Shown: in pieces, positions 25,125-36,862 of the stretch
Numbering within the stretch: the stretch's first letter is position 1
Layout of the letters: each line of letters begins with the position of its first letter
DNA from: Odiellus spinosus
Lineage: Eukaryota > Arthropoda > Arachnida > Opiliones > Phalangiidae
Reading direction: 5' to 3'
DNA length: 64,000 bases
NCBI GenBank assembly: GCA_963920705.1
Contig: OY987227.1
Coordinates: 19,307,434 to 19,371,433, forward strand
Notes under the pieces: model-generated
The model's input: only the letters and a program-made list of their open reading frames with translations
Database searches by the model: none
Told to the model about the DNA's origin: nothing
Made by a program: the position numbers and the translations under genes

Positions 25125-25575
25125 TTTTTCAGGTTGTATGGGTTAAGCTTATCAGGTTATTTGTATGGGTGAAGCTTATCAGGTTGAATGTATAAAGATT
25201 GGGTACATGTTCTAGGAATTAGGCTTATCGAGTTCGATGGGTCTAGGAATTAGGTTTAGCAGATTGTATTAAGTTTGAGTGTAACTTTGGGTCTAAGAAT
25301 TAGGTCAAGTATAGATTGTAAGTATAAAACCTGAATATGGTCTAGAATTAGGCTTAGCAGGTCGTAATGGATAACGTTCCAATAAGATTTAGAATATTAG
25401 TCTTACTTGGTCGTAATGGACAAAGTTTCAACATGGGTCTAGAATTAGGTATAGGTTTTAGAACTGGCCTTAGCAGATTGTATTGATAAAGCGTGAATTG
25501 AGACTAGAATAATTAGGCTTTGGGGCTTGAATGTTATGTCTAGAATTGAGATTTACATATTCGAGTTTGGAATAT
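25125..25575. repeat. Degenerate minisatellite, about 45-50 bp period
   Basis: At least nine diverged repeats of GGTCTAGAATTAGGCTTAGC followed by an AGGTTGTAATGGATAA-like half. Spacing between successive 'AGAATTAGG' cores ranges from about 22 to 51 bp. The first two units are short (TTAAGCTTATCAGGTT). The array is old: no two units are identical. Non-coding. Confidence 0.8.
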
Positions 25576-27387
25576 AATTGGGTCTCTATAGACAACTTAA
25601 ACGAAACTATAGATACCTATGAAGTTTAAAATTGATGTCGGTCTTCGTCGAAGTAAATTATTTCGTTTTAAAATTTTGGGTAGGTTCTCGTAATTGTCTA
25701 AGGGCAAATTTGGACGCACTATTTTATTACGTCACATATATTAACGTATTCTATATAATTAGATATTTCCGGAATAAAAATAATGAGAATTTAAAGTAAA
25801 TTGAACAAAAAAAAAAATCAATATTAATTTAAAAAAAATAAACTTTGCAAGCAATTTAATTTAAAGGTATAAATTACTAAAGAGTAATGATAGAATAAAA
25901 AAAGAGGAATCCAATTTAATATCATCCATTTTTCAAGCCCAAAGCGAAGAAAATTGAAACAGCGAGTGTAAAGGTTAAGAATATAAAACAGAAAAGAATC
26001 TTCGGGCACTTCGAAAGTGAGAGAAAAATCATCCGAAATTCAAGAAACAGAACTAGGAACTTTTCAAATTTAAATTTTAAAATAAGGCTGACGCCAAAAT
26101 TTTTCGTTTGAGAAGGAGCGTGAATAGAGAGAGAAAGGGAAAGAGAGTCAGGAAAAATTATGATTCTTTCATTTCCTATATTTAGTCGTATTCAGTCTGA
26201 AATTTCAACGAGTACAAACCTATAGCCACAACCCTTAATATATTCGTAAGAGATATAGAAGGGGACCTCCTTTTCTACGTTTTGAAACCTAGGACTAATT
26301 CTTCTCCTTAGTTATCTTTCTTTTCTCTTAACTTTTCCTATAACACGCCCGCAAAAAGACAAACCATTAAGAAGGAGAGTCATAAAAGGAGAGTTTAAAA
26401 GCAAAGCTCTACATTCCATTTAAATTATTTTAAGCAGAAAACTATATAATCCCAGTGGAAAGGTTAGTTTATAGAATTTTCCCCCTGCCAACATTTCGCC
26501 ATTTCCCAATTGAGCTTCGTAATCTCATAGAACTAGAATTCATTTCCAAATAGAGCGATAAAAATTAAATTTCCGGCCAAAATATTGCAAACGGAGTTAA
26601 AAATAAATTCCAGCACTTAATCAATTTCATCTTGAATTAACAGCACGCGCGATGATGGGCTACCATTATCTCTTAAAGTATAAAAATAATAGAATTAGCA
26701 GATAGCCGTACTTCGCTCGTGCTGTAAACTGAAGATAAAATCGTCACCTCGAGATTTCAACTAGTATAAAGTCTCCGCGTTATATCCTGAAATATCACTT
26801 TCTATAGGAATAGAAGTCCCGAAGTTATTCAAGAGTTGCGAACACAAACTGGAACAGTTAAGTTTCTTTACGAGACTTCCCCTTTAATAAAGCCACGCGG
26901 GGAGGAAATAGGAAGTTTTACACAGATATAGTTTCCATTTCATTAACTAGGGTTTCGCTAACGTTTCAAGATGAAGAAGAAGCTCATTTTTAACGCATCA
27001 GTTAGGCAGGAATTTCGGGCACGAACTTTTTGGGATTTTTCGCTAACACCGTAAAAAAAAGGGGGATATTTTTACACGATTATCTTAACTTCGAAGACGT
27101 ATATCGAGTTAGAAGAACCTCTATATACATATTATAAAAGCTAACAGTCGATTAAGAAAGTTTTTTGGGGAAGAAAATTTAACAAAAATAAGAAACTTTT
27201 AAGATATATTTTTGAACTTGTCCCTGCAGGCCTTGGAATTAATGATCCTTAAAAACAATATGAGCTATACATTAATGTTAGAACTTTTAGAAACGCACTG
27301 TTGCGACTATGCTAAACATGTATATAATTTGGAATAAAAGTGAGAATTTTAAACCATTATATTTTCTTAAGCGTGGAATGTTTAAAT
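25576..27387. other. Intergenic, no gene recognised
   Basis: AT-rich. TTAACAGCACGCGCGATGAT at about 26638 shares AACAGCACGC with 36766 and 47153, a possible element end. A GA-rich tract lies at 26118-26150. Confidence 0.4.
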
Positions 27388-27850
27388 TTGAGGCTGTCTC
27401 GGATTTTTCATGAACCCCAAATGTAAAACTACGTAGCATTTTCGGAAAGATCGTTTAAAAACACTTAAAAATTACCGCAACAGTAAAAATACGTATTTTA
27501 TAATCCCCATTTTCGCAATACTACGTCATCACTAAGGTCACGTGGCTATTGTAGAGTTTACAATCGATTCTTGCGCCTTCTGGAACGTGATAAGGTGGCT
27601 TAAGCGCGGTCTTTTCGTAAAATTACATAATCAGGAAAGGCCTATTCATACGATGATCATCGTTAATTATGTTCCAGAAATTAACTACATCATACATCGC
27701 AAAATTAATTAACTATACTTGAAATTTTCATTTCAAAGTTTCTTAAGAAACGCGTCAACCCAGAGGTATAAAATTTTGATTATGGCGTTTTAATAGTGTG
27801 ATAAAACAAAAAATATAATCCATATTAGGTCATTTTGTTTTATGTTCACG
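27388..27850. repeat. Old dispersed repeat fragments
   Basis: 27388-27460 (TTGAGGCTGTC ... ATTTTCGGAAAGATCG) matches 52222-52300. 27735-27830 (AAACGCGTCAACCCAGAGG...) resembles 21165-21240 and, more weakly, 54480-54520. These could be parts of one AT-rich element. I found no inverted repeats or duplications that would bound it. Confidence 0.4.
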
Positions 27851-29268
27851 CCACCTTTTTAGACTTATATCTTGAGAGATAAAATGAGAAAGATTTCTGA
27901 AATGATATCGATATTTTACTTTCAATGTATAGGAATTTGAAGCTTTCGAAGCGAAATTATTATATTATAAATTATAAAACATGAAAAGTTGTTTTGGGAA
28001 TACCCCTTGGAATAAGTTCGTTAAATTTTCCAGTCGTATCAATTGGGAAATTATATAAACATTGAATGTAAAGAAAAACGTCTAGAACTACTAAAAGGTA
28101 AAGCCCTAACTGGGGAAACATAATTACCGTTCCTGATTCGTTATTCTATAGAGAGTTCAAAAATAAATTTTAATGGCTTATTTTCTTTAAATTTAAAGTG
28201 AGACTCATAGAAAAATTTGAGCACTATATTCGATAATATCGTTAAAGGGAAAATGCCCAAAAGTAAAAATATTGCAATTCGAAAGCTACGTGAAATTTTA
28301 TGGTTGTCTATTTCAAATAGAACCCCCACTACAGAGAAAAAATTTGTTTTCGTAAAAATGAAATGTACTAGAGAAAGATGCGCGCGGAAATTTGCTGAAA
28401 GAGATAGCTACAATTCCGATGGAAACAAGAAATCGCGCGAATTTCTAGAAATTCAAATATCTCAACTAAATAACAAAACAGGACCAAAAAAGCGAGATTT
28501 TATTTCTCTTTACGAGAAAACGGTTGAATATTTTTCAGTGAAAGGTTTTATAGACGTTTTTTAGACCATTGTAAAGGTTTGAAAGAAATTAAATGTTGCG
28601 TGTCATCCTTTATTTTGTAATGAACTCCTCTTAGGAGAATCTAGCCTCTAGGGTTTAATTAATTCATTTTGTCTTAAAAAAACATACAAAATCCACGCAT
28701 GGAACGTTCTATTGTTTGCTATCCAATCAGAAGCCAAGATAAAGAGATTCCGAAAGGTGGAGAGAGAAAGATAGGGGGAAGAGGGAAAGACTGAAAAAAC
28801 CGAAAGGGGACTTAGTTCAGAGATTTTTGCCGTCTGCTTTGTTTTTTAATTTTTTTTTTTATTTTTTCGCATCGAGCCTTTCCCAACCACAAAAAAAAAA
28901 AAAAAAAAAAAAAATGAATTACACTTTTACATAATTGAATCTATGATAATAAGAACACTAGCTGTTGTCGCTAGTGTCTTGACTTCATTATGTTCCCGAC
29001 GCAAAATCGGATTGAATCGGAAAAAGAAAGAAGAACGATAAGCACTGAGGTCTTAAATATGCGCTCTTTTTGAGTCTCGCGCATCATTCAGGATAGTCCC
29101 TTGATCTAATTAAGCATGAAATAAAAGCGGAGTCGAAGGAAAAACCCAGATTTTTAATCAATTCTTTAAAGGGACTAAAAAGGTTAAGGCGGTCTTATCA
29201 AAGAACTCTGTAATTAAAGAATGACCCCCACAACGAACCACAAACCAGCGCAACACTTAACAGAGATC
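27851..29268. other. Intergenic; A-runs
   Basis: Contains a T-rich/A-run patch at 28850-28914. The forward frame at 28217-28564 has no ATG at its start and no convincing homology. No gene is called. Confidence 0.45.
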
Positions 29269-29345
29269 CAGGGGCGTATCTTAGGAGGGGGGAAGGAGGA
29301 GGACCACTATATTTTTTTGGGATGGGGCGGCATTTCCCTAAATAT
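29269..29345 (+). mobile_element. hAT-like terminus fragment
   Basis: CCAGGGGCGTATCTTAGGAG followed by a G-rich tract resembles the CAGGGGCG(T/G)A(T/G)C ends common on hAT-type elements in animals. No matching opposite end or 8-bp duplication was found, so this is at best a relic. Confidence 0.35.
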
Positions 29346-29460
29346 TTCCAGATTTTCCCTGAACATTTTGAAAAATGTTCATGGCTTCGCGAGCTGTTGG
29401 TAATGTAATTTTTTTCTGTACAGTTTATCAATTGGTTCAGCTTAAAAAATTATAACAATA

Positions 29461-29636
29461 GACCTCTTGCGTTTATTTTGAACTCCTCCAAATGAGTAGG
29501 CAACCAACAGAATCAGACAAGCAAAAGGGGATGAAACATTACCATCACTGCGCATGCGGTTATCATCCTCCTTTACAGGTATGATTCAGTAAGTTGCCTA
29601 TCCCCTTTGGAAGGGGTCAAAATAAACGCAAAGGTC
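29461..29636. mobile_element. MITE family B, copy 1 (176 bp)
   Basis: Left end TTGCGTTTATTTTGAACTCC and the reverse complement of the right end TTGCGTTTATTTTGACCCCT are near-identical. Both run on into TCCAAA and GTAGGCAAC/ATAGGCAAC. The same element, with its centre (TGCGCATG) in the opposite orientation, is at 50871. Non-coding. No target duplication is obvious. Confidence 0.85.
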
Positions 29637-30817
29637 AACCTATATCATAAACAATATAATATTAGATCATATTTTTCTTGCGATCTGATTAAATCAAGAG
29701 AGTTTCTGCGAATTGTACCAACGTAAACTATTTGCCTTTGACATGTTCCCTATAAAAGTCGGAGGCGTTAACAATCTGACAAGCATATATTTAACCGGCC
29801 CTCAATCCTGGGTATATTTGCGAAAAGATTAATCTGATAACGATATTGATTGAATACATAAATAATATCCCCTTTAGTTTGCTTCTCACGCGTAATCCCT
29901 CGAAAGCTGCATTTGGATAAAATCCCAGTTGACACGTGGCCCAGAAATATTTTCATTGGTCAGTTATTCTTCCCCACTCCCTATTCCTTTCTCTCATACC
30001 CAAATATACGGTATACGTGCATTTTAATCTGAAGCTTAGACATCCAACGCTTTCGGGGACCCTGGGGACATGATAATTAATTTTATGAGAAGACCAATAA
30101 TATGAAGGTTTAATCAGAGAAGCTGTACTTTCTACATGGAATGGAGGTTTAATATTGCATATACAGAAGAGACGGGATAGGTAATTTATGTCGATCTATT
30201 AATCGAGCAGAGAAAAAAAACTGTATTTACATAAGAACTGATTGAAAACTTTGCGACGTATAGTTCGTTCGTCTTATTTAATCAATGAAGTGATGTTGGG
30301 AAAGGAGAAAAGTTAATAAAGAAAATGTAACTTTACGGAACCTTCCTGTAGGCAAAATACCGAAGCAGGTTAAAATTTCAAAACTAATTACAAAGATGAG
30401 ATTACTTTTCATAATGAAAAGTAAAATGTTTTGTGTTTCGTTAAAAAATATGTAATATGGAGTTAACATGAAATAAATATGGAGGTAATTGTCACCTTTT
30501 CAGCTTCTGTGATCTAATTAGATCATCCTCAACCGGGAATAAACAGGTGTAGTGTTAAGATGTATTTCTTAGATATAATAATGAACATAGATATGGAGAA
30601 ACGTGAGAAATATGAGAAACTAGCTAAATAATAGAGTATAAAACCAAGAATATGATATGATTGTTACTAGACATGCACGTCTCTTCATAGAGAATGTAAC
30701 TCGTTGTGGGAGGGGTTTCGAGCACGCAACGACCTGATATTTTTTTTGAGCTGAGTGACGTATTCTAAACGGGTTCCTTGATAAAAAAGCTTTCATCTTC
30801 CGTAGGCATTCCATAGT
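29637..30817. other. Intergenic, no gene recognised
   Basis: AT-rich with no supported gene, RNA or repeat boundary. Confidence 0.5.
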
Positions 30818-30824
30818 GTAATTA

Positions 30825-31131
30825 CAAGAATCCATTCAGGTTCCATGGAGGACCGCGATTCAATAACCATCCTCCAAAACTTTGTAGCAAAAGTTCGTCT
30901 GCTTCGAATCGATTTTTCAAGTAAATCGCTCCTGACATCTATTATTAACCCGCGCCACTAACGACCTTGACATAATATTTTGGGTAATAAAAATGGAGCT
31001 GATCGAAAAAAGATCTAAGCGTACAAATGTTGCGAAAATTGCAGACGAACTTTTGTTACAAAGTTTAGGAGGATGGTACCAGAGGCTAAAGCTATGCTCC
31101 CATATTCTTATGGAACCTGAATGGATTCTTG
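30825..31131. mobile_element. MITE family C, copy 1 (307 bp)
   Basis: Exact 7-bp duplication GTAATTA at 30818-30824 and 31132-31138. Terminal inverted repeat CAAGAATCCATTCAGGTTCC at both ends. The arms continue inward through CCATCCTCC, AAACTTTGTA and AAAGTTCGTCTGC, so the element folds almost end to end. Very similar to 57304-57620. Non-coding. Confidence 0.95.
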
Positions 31132-31138
31132 GTAATTA

Positions 31139-32867
31139 TATATCATAATCCTAATATAACTAATTAGCATGATATTCAATATGCTTTCCACTTCAATAAC
31201 GAGAATGATGAGGAGAGAGAGAGAGAGAGAAGTAGAGAGTATAAAGAGTCTCTCCAAGTCTCAAATAATCTGCGGCTCCTGCGTCAGAAAATATCCCAAT
31301 AAACTGTCCTTCCTCCTTCCCATTTTCATTTTTCCCCATTCTTCCCCGAGACGTAAAAGACGTGTTTACCGAGCCACTACTCCGTCTATTTTTCTTTTCA
31401 TAACAAAATCCATGCAGGGAGAATAAAAGAATAGAGAAAGACTAGAATTTTCTCATGTACTGAAGTTGAGAGAGAAAGAGAGAGTGTATGGAGAAGTGAA
31501 CACGGAAAAATTTTCCAAGAGTAGTTCAAGAAGGGAAATGTTTTCGAAAAGTTTGCATTGTTCTGACACAAGTTTATCCCCAAAGGCTTACGAAATAACA
31601 GCTATAAGTTCTGGTAAAGTTTTGAGATACGTGGCAAATCAAACGAATAAACGATATACTTGAAGGAGCTCCATTCTATTCAATCTTAAACAGACAGCGT
31701 GCACAAAACCGCAGTAAGATTAGATTTTTCAAAAAATTTACTGGTAACTCGGTGCATTCATTTATAAAGTTTCATATTTACTCGTATACTTATTTTCTAG
31801 ATAAAGAAATAGTGCATAACAGACGGCATCTAAGAGTATTAAAAATAGGCACCTATCTACCCATCTTATAGATATAAACCACAAAAATCTAGCGACATAT
31901 TTTTATTTTGAATCCGTTTTTTTTTAAGAATCATTCCGAAAATTATACTCAAATTCAATTTGAGGACTTACTTTAATTTATAGTTAATTAACAAATTTGC
32001 GAGTTCTGTTCGCTTAAACCATTTACTTACATACTAGCTGAATAAAACATGAATATCAGAAAAATCGCAGCTAATCAAATTGTGTTTTAGGTTAACGTGG
32101 AATAAGTTTAAAACATCATCTTTGACTTTACATTTTTATTTATGTTAATATCATTCTGAAAATGGAGATATGCATTCTTACAGCGGTCCCAAATTAACTT
32201 TGGTTTGTTAATTAACTCTAAATTAACGATAAATCTAATGATTTTATGTATTGCAACATCCCCCAATTAATAACAAATTTACTCGTCTTAATAATCTCTA
32301 ACTCTTAGTAAAATAAACAAAAAAAACATAAGGTTTGACTTAAATGAATTACCCAACCAATCGAAATTTTTAATTTTTTTTTAATATATTTACTAATTAG
32401 AAAAGACTTATTACCGTTTGAAAGGACAAAACTAATAAAGGCACCGCGGAGGGATATTTAAATCCGCCTGTGCTACAATTTATTCCCATCCAAAGGGTTT
32501 AAGAGCGTTTATAGATAAGATCATTCTACCTAAGTGCAGAGAGTTACCAGCAACTTATACGGCTCTTCCATATTATACATCTACAGTTATTACGCAAGCT
32601 TACCATAAGAGGTGCTATAGTATAGTTATATAGTTTGGAAAGCGTTGTTCATAAAGTAATTGATCCTAGAAACAGTGAGATTACACAAAGTACAAAGCCA
32701 CGCTTAAATAAATAACAAGTTTTAATATTTTGGAGGAAATTAAAGGGTAAAGGTATAAAGCTTTGAACACGCAGATATTTCGAACTATTTTTTAATGTGG
32801 AGAAGAGAAACTGTTCTTGTGCAAGCGAAGAAATTAATTCTGGGTTCGACTATTTGCTTTTCCAACC

Positions 32868-32908
<41 letters not shown>

Positions 32909-33599
32909 CGCGGAAACGGTATAGAGAAAACCAAGAAAAGAAACGAAAAATTTAATATTTATAGCTGCTTAAAAAAAAAAAAATAAAAAAAAAAAAAACG
33001 TTCTAGGAATACACACGAAATTTAAATTGTTTTTTTTTTTTTTCTTCTAACATATCTAAGCAAAACTATACCCATAACAGCCTCCAGGGCTTGATAAAGA
33101 TTGTATTTGTACAGTATGAGAAACGCAAGGCTCAGAATAAAATAATTATTTCAAGAAAAACTGAAATTTGAAAAGAATTTTTTTTCATTTCAATCCGAGG
33201 CAGACATTAAAATTACCTAGGAGAGGGTAAGAGCTAAGTACGTGTGTAGAGTCGACGCGCAGAAGTGATTTAAGATAAAAATTATGTTCATATTCAGTTG
33301 ATGTTCAATGTGAACTCATTTAAATACTTGGATATTACCTAAATCTATATATTTTTCTATGGTAATATAGACCGTTTCATGGTAGTAATTAAGTCAAACA
33401 AAACAAAAGCTCGTAGCTTTCAAATTAAGGTATATGTTTGTTCTCTTGATCGAATTAATTTGGACAAATCCACTCGAACAACTCCAAAAATAGACTTAAT
33501 TCAATTTGGATCAACCTTGACCAAATTAGCTAAATTGAATCAACATACAAGTTCCTATATCTAACAGAGCCAATAATCGAGTAAAAATGAGGAAACCCA
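31139..33599. other. AT-rich intergenic sequence with A-runs
   Basis: A (GA)n microsatellite lies at 31212-31230. A 30-base A-run is at 32877-32906, followed by more A-rich sequence to 33000 and a T-run near 33030. No gene was recognised. Confidence 0.5.
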
Positions 33600-34230
33600 C
33601 GAGCTCATTGTTGTTATTATTTTTCAACAGGTGTCTCAGGGCAGCTATAGACATCTTGGACATTGACAAGCGACGAAGGAGGAGAGGAGAAGGTGGTCGA
33701 AAAAAAGAAATGACATCGTGGCGAGGAAGGAGAGAGTCGACGGTCACCCAGCGAGTATAAATCCGAAACGACAACCGAGGGGCCAACTAACGTCACTCAT
33801 ACAAGACCAGCGCAGCTATAGAGTTCCTGGGAAAAAAAACCACCCAAAGCACCTTGGTCCTTGGCTTAAAAAGCCTAGCTGAAGAAGAAGAAGTTGAAAA
33901 GTGGACGTGTACGTCTAGGTCAAATAAAAAAGGCAGGAAAAAAGAAAGCTTTCTTTCGTTTCGTCCCGGGGTCTGTATCCAAGTTCTATCTTTCTCTCTC
34001 TCTCTCTTCTCATCGGATGTTGACTGGAGGGCCGGCCTCGGAAGAAGACGGAGACGAGGTGAAAAGGAAGTAGCCTAGCAACGGCCCGAGCCCGCGTTTC
34101 TATGGAAACGACGCCTTCCTCGAGAGGAAATTCCCCGCGAGACGCCAAGGCAGACGTCATTAATCGGATGTGACGCGAACGCGAGGTGCTACCGAGATTA
34201 ATTCCCAGGATTCTGCACAAAAAAAAACAT
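33600..34230. promoter_or_regulatory. GC/CpG-richer region upstream of the candidate exon
   Basis: Clearly richer in G, C and CpG than the surrounding 30 kb. Open frames on both strands here are a by-product of base composition. It contains the X-box described separately, a GACGTCATTA half-CRE near 34153, and a CT microsatellite at about 33990-34006. I infer a promoter or 5' untranslated region for the exon at 35255. This rests on composition and motifs only. Confidence 0.35.
34096..34109. promoter_or_regulatory. Perfect RFX X-box
   Basis: GTTTCTATGGAAAC fits the X-box consensus GTHNYYATRRNAAC at all positions. In animals RFX factors bind this motif upstream of ciliary and sensory-neuron genes, usually close to the start site. 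It sits within the only CpG-rich stretch of the window, about 1.1 kb upstream of the candidate first coding exon. A perfect match can occur by chance in 64 kb, so function is inferred. Confidence 0.4.
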
Positions 34231-34914
34231 CAGCATCGCGATAATATTGTCGCCTAAAGCCCTCGTTATCTAATAGCTTTCCTTAGATTAGAGTTTCCCT
34301 AGTTTTAGATTTTAAAACTTGTTTCCCTTCATTCACACCTCCCCTTCGAAAGTCTTCTTTTGCAAAATATCAAAACCTTAAATTTACCATTGGTAAATTA
34401 TCGTTCTAAAGGTCACGGCTCGGTTTGCGTCAAGGGATATAAACATTCTATTTTCTCAAAATTTTGTTCGCAAAATCCTCGGAAAGTATTAAAGAGAGTT
34501 CGTTGTCTCTATAAACCCGGTTTCAAAAGAAGACCGAAGCTAAATATTTAAAGCGCGCGTCATTGCAAAAGAGAACGCAGAAATAATAAAAAAAAAAATT
34601 ACTCTTTGACTCCGCGTGTAACGTAAACCGCGGGAAAAAAACTCAGTCTTTTCGGGATCAACACCGGTTTCCCGAAAAGAGTTTCCAAGTTTGTTGTTTT
34701 TAGAAATCGAAAAACTCGCCGAGTGACGTATACCCACTATACGCGACTAAACCTTAAGTTCCCTCATCATTCCTTCCATCAACTTCGATTTATAAAATAG
34801 AAGAAAAAAAAAAAAAAAAAAAAATCTTATTTCGGATTGTTTATTTTAGTGGACCCACGTTCGAAAGAAGAAGAAGAAATTAAGCCAAGAGTTTTTGTAT
34901 ACCCAGATTGAAAG

Positions 34915-34990
34915 CTTCGAGGTTTTATATAGACGAAAAAACTAGTAATCGAACGTTCTTAGCTATAGCGGGGCTAGGAGTTGGTTTCTT
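34915..34990 (+). promoter_or_regulatory. Possible core promoter with TATA-like box
   Basis: GGTTTTATATAGACG at about 34920-34934 is a TATA-like box, about 325 bp upstream of the candidate ATG. The sequence around 34955-34985 could hold the start site. No other core element is convincing. This is a weak call. Confidence 0.2.
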
Positions 34991-35254
34991 CGGAACTGGA
35001 TCAAACCCAGCCGTTATTTCGCGAATATTATTATTTTATTTTTAAAATTTTAAGGTCGTTAAAAGTAAAAATAAAAGCGGTGGAGTGTAGACGCGGGGGA
35101 CGATATTTAAATTCCCCCAAATTTCGCAAGTGTGGCGTGGGCATCGACGCACACGTTTCACGCCTTATCATCCGATACAGGCGGATACGGCTCAAATGCG
35201 GTCTCCAACAAGAAACGCCAAAGCCTGGTCGTCTGCAGTTATCCGTTACGTCCC

Positions 35255-35618
35255 ATGGCCGCGGCCCGCGATAAATATCAGGCCACCGGTGGCGCCGGTG
35301 CCCCCGCGACGATGGATCACCAATCGGGTGCCAATCACCATTACGACCCAACTTCCGCCGTCGCTGGAGCAGCGGCGCCCGTTTCAGCTTCCAGCCAACA
35401 TCACAATCAAATTCTCGGTGACGCGTACCAACGCGACGCCCCCGTGACCTCCAGTTCGCCGGAACCGGAAGAAGACGAAGAGCAACATCGTCACCATCAT
35501 CACCATAGACACCACCGGCACCGAAACAACTACGGACGGATGGGGGCGGCCGCTTCCCTCTACAGCTTCACCAGACGCTTCGTCCGATTTCTCAGGAAAA
35601 CGTGGCAAGGGGAACCCG
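35255..35618 (+). CDS. Candidate first coding exon, His-rich N-terminus, unknown protein
   Basis: ATG at 35255 in good context (CCCATGGCC). The open frame extends upstream to 35132 and beyond, but this is its first ATG. It encodes about 121 residues up to a good splice donor, G|GTCAGT, at 35618/35619; without splicing the frame stops at 35641. Order: MAAARDKYQ start, an Ala/Gly/Ser-rich disordered part, acidic EPEEDEE, a His/Arg cluster (HRHHHHHRHHRHR), then a basic amphipathic stretch SLYSFTRRFVRFLRKTW. The exon is far more GC-rich than its surroundings, typical of a first exon. I do not recognise the family. No downstream exon is identifiable here, so the next intron would be long. It could also be a fortuitous GC-rich frame. 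Confidence 0.5.
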
Positions 35619-35852
35619 GTCAGTTAAAATCATTACTTTAAGCATGACAATACCAATCCTAACTATCCTCGAGTGTCAATCCCTTTTTCTTGATATTTTT
35701 TAGAAACACCTAAGTATTGAGTAACGTAGGCACTTCGTTGGTTTTTACCGCATATCCCCCTCCACCATGTATATAAGCATGGATATGGATAGAATCATGA
35801 GTAAATAATATTACATACGAGTTAGCAAAACGCTAAATGACTCCGAGTAATA

Positions 35853-35976
35853 CCCTCTTCGGACGAAGCGTAATAAGTCGGTTTAACCAGCTTTAACCGA
35901 GGTTTATTGAACTAAGGTTATTTAAACCATGGTTAAATCTGATTAAACCGGCTAATTGCGCCTCGTCTGAAGAGGG
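35853..35976. mobile_element. Short palindromic MITE, family G (124 bp)
   Basis: Terminal inverted repeat CCCTCTTCGGACGA / TCGTCTGAAGAGGG, flanked on both sides by TA. The interior has repeated GGTTTAA/TTAAACC motifs facing each other (AACCATGGTTAA). A TA duplication would fit a Tc1/mariner-type source, but 2 bp is weak evidence. Confidence 0.75.
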
Positions 35977-35978
35977 TA

Positions 35979-36862
35979 TAAGCAAGGGTCCGTTTTAGTT
36001 AACAAATTAAAAACAACGTTGCGAAGAAATTACAAAATTTGGCGATTGTAGAAGCCGCGAAAGTCGGTAACTCTCTAAATCACTCGTTATGTTAACGTAT
36101 CAAACGTTATTTCGCTTTAGACTACGTGAAAACCGACTTTTCAAAGTCCGTATACTTGTCCGGATCTGAAGTTGATCAGAAGTCAGGTGTCAAAATGTTT
36201 AGCTCAATAGCCCTGTCTAGTTATTCGAACGCAGCCTAAAGTCGTAAAAAATGACTAAAATACTGTAGAAGTTTGCTTGAAGTTCACGTACACGTTCAAA
36301 GTAAGGTTACTAGGCCTTGGCACTAAATCTAAATCGTATGTCATTATTATTCGCTCATGAAACCGCATAGAGCCTGTCTCTAAATTTTATTATAGAAATG
36401 ATATTCCATGTGTACGTCGCATGGTATCATGGTTTGCCCTGGTCCATTACACTATAGAGCATATTAGGTGTCGTCAACTAAAAAGAACTTATGTTGTCAT
36501 TAATTTAGTAATTTAGAAGGGGTTATAGACGCATGATAGTTCGTGGAACGTTTTAAGCATATTTCGCAGTCTGCATTAGATTTTTCATATTCTTTTAAAA
36601 CTTAAATATTCCCAGCTAACGTACATGTATATCTATAACTTAAAGTTCAATTTATTGATGTGTAATAACCTCTATATCATACATTCCCATTTTGTACTAC
36701 GTTATAACCAGAATGAAAACATTATGCAAACCATAATTTATCCATCCTCCCCTAATAGTAAACAGCACGCAAACCTTGTTATGATATGGGTTTAATTGGG
36801 CTTTAGAATCTTAATTACTAATAAAATAATCGCGAGTCTAAAAATAGTTAAGTTTGATTAAA
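35979..36862. other. Intergenic, no gene recognised
   Basis: AT-rich sequence downstream of the candidate exon. AACAGCACGC at 36763-36772 recurs at 26640 and 47155. No splice acceptor with coding sequence was identified. Confidence 0.4.

Noticed and set aside
28217-28564. HIT-family-like protein (STIFDNIVKGK start)
   Set aside because: The frame starts with TTG, not ATG. The resemblance ends after about ten residues and no His-triad motif follows.
32877-32906. Poly(A) tail of a retroposed gene or SINE
   Set aside because: No recognisable body upstream and no flanking duplication; several pure A-runs of 20-33 bases occur across the window.
35132-35254. Upstream extension of the candidate exon's frame
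   Set aside because: The frame is open, but it begins with GTG at 35132 and has no ATG before 35255, so I use 35255 as the start.
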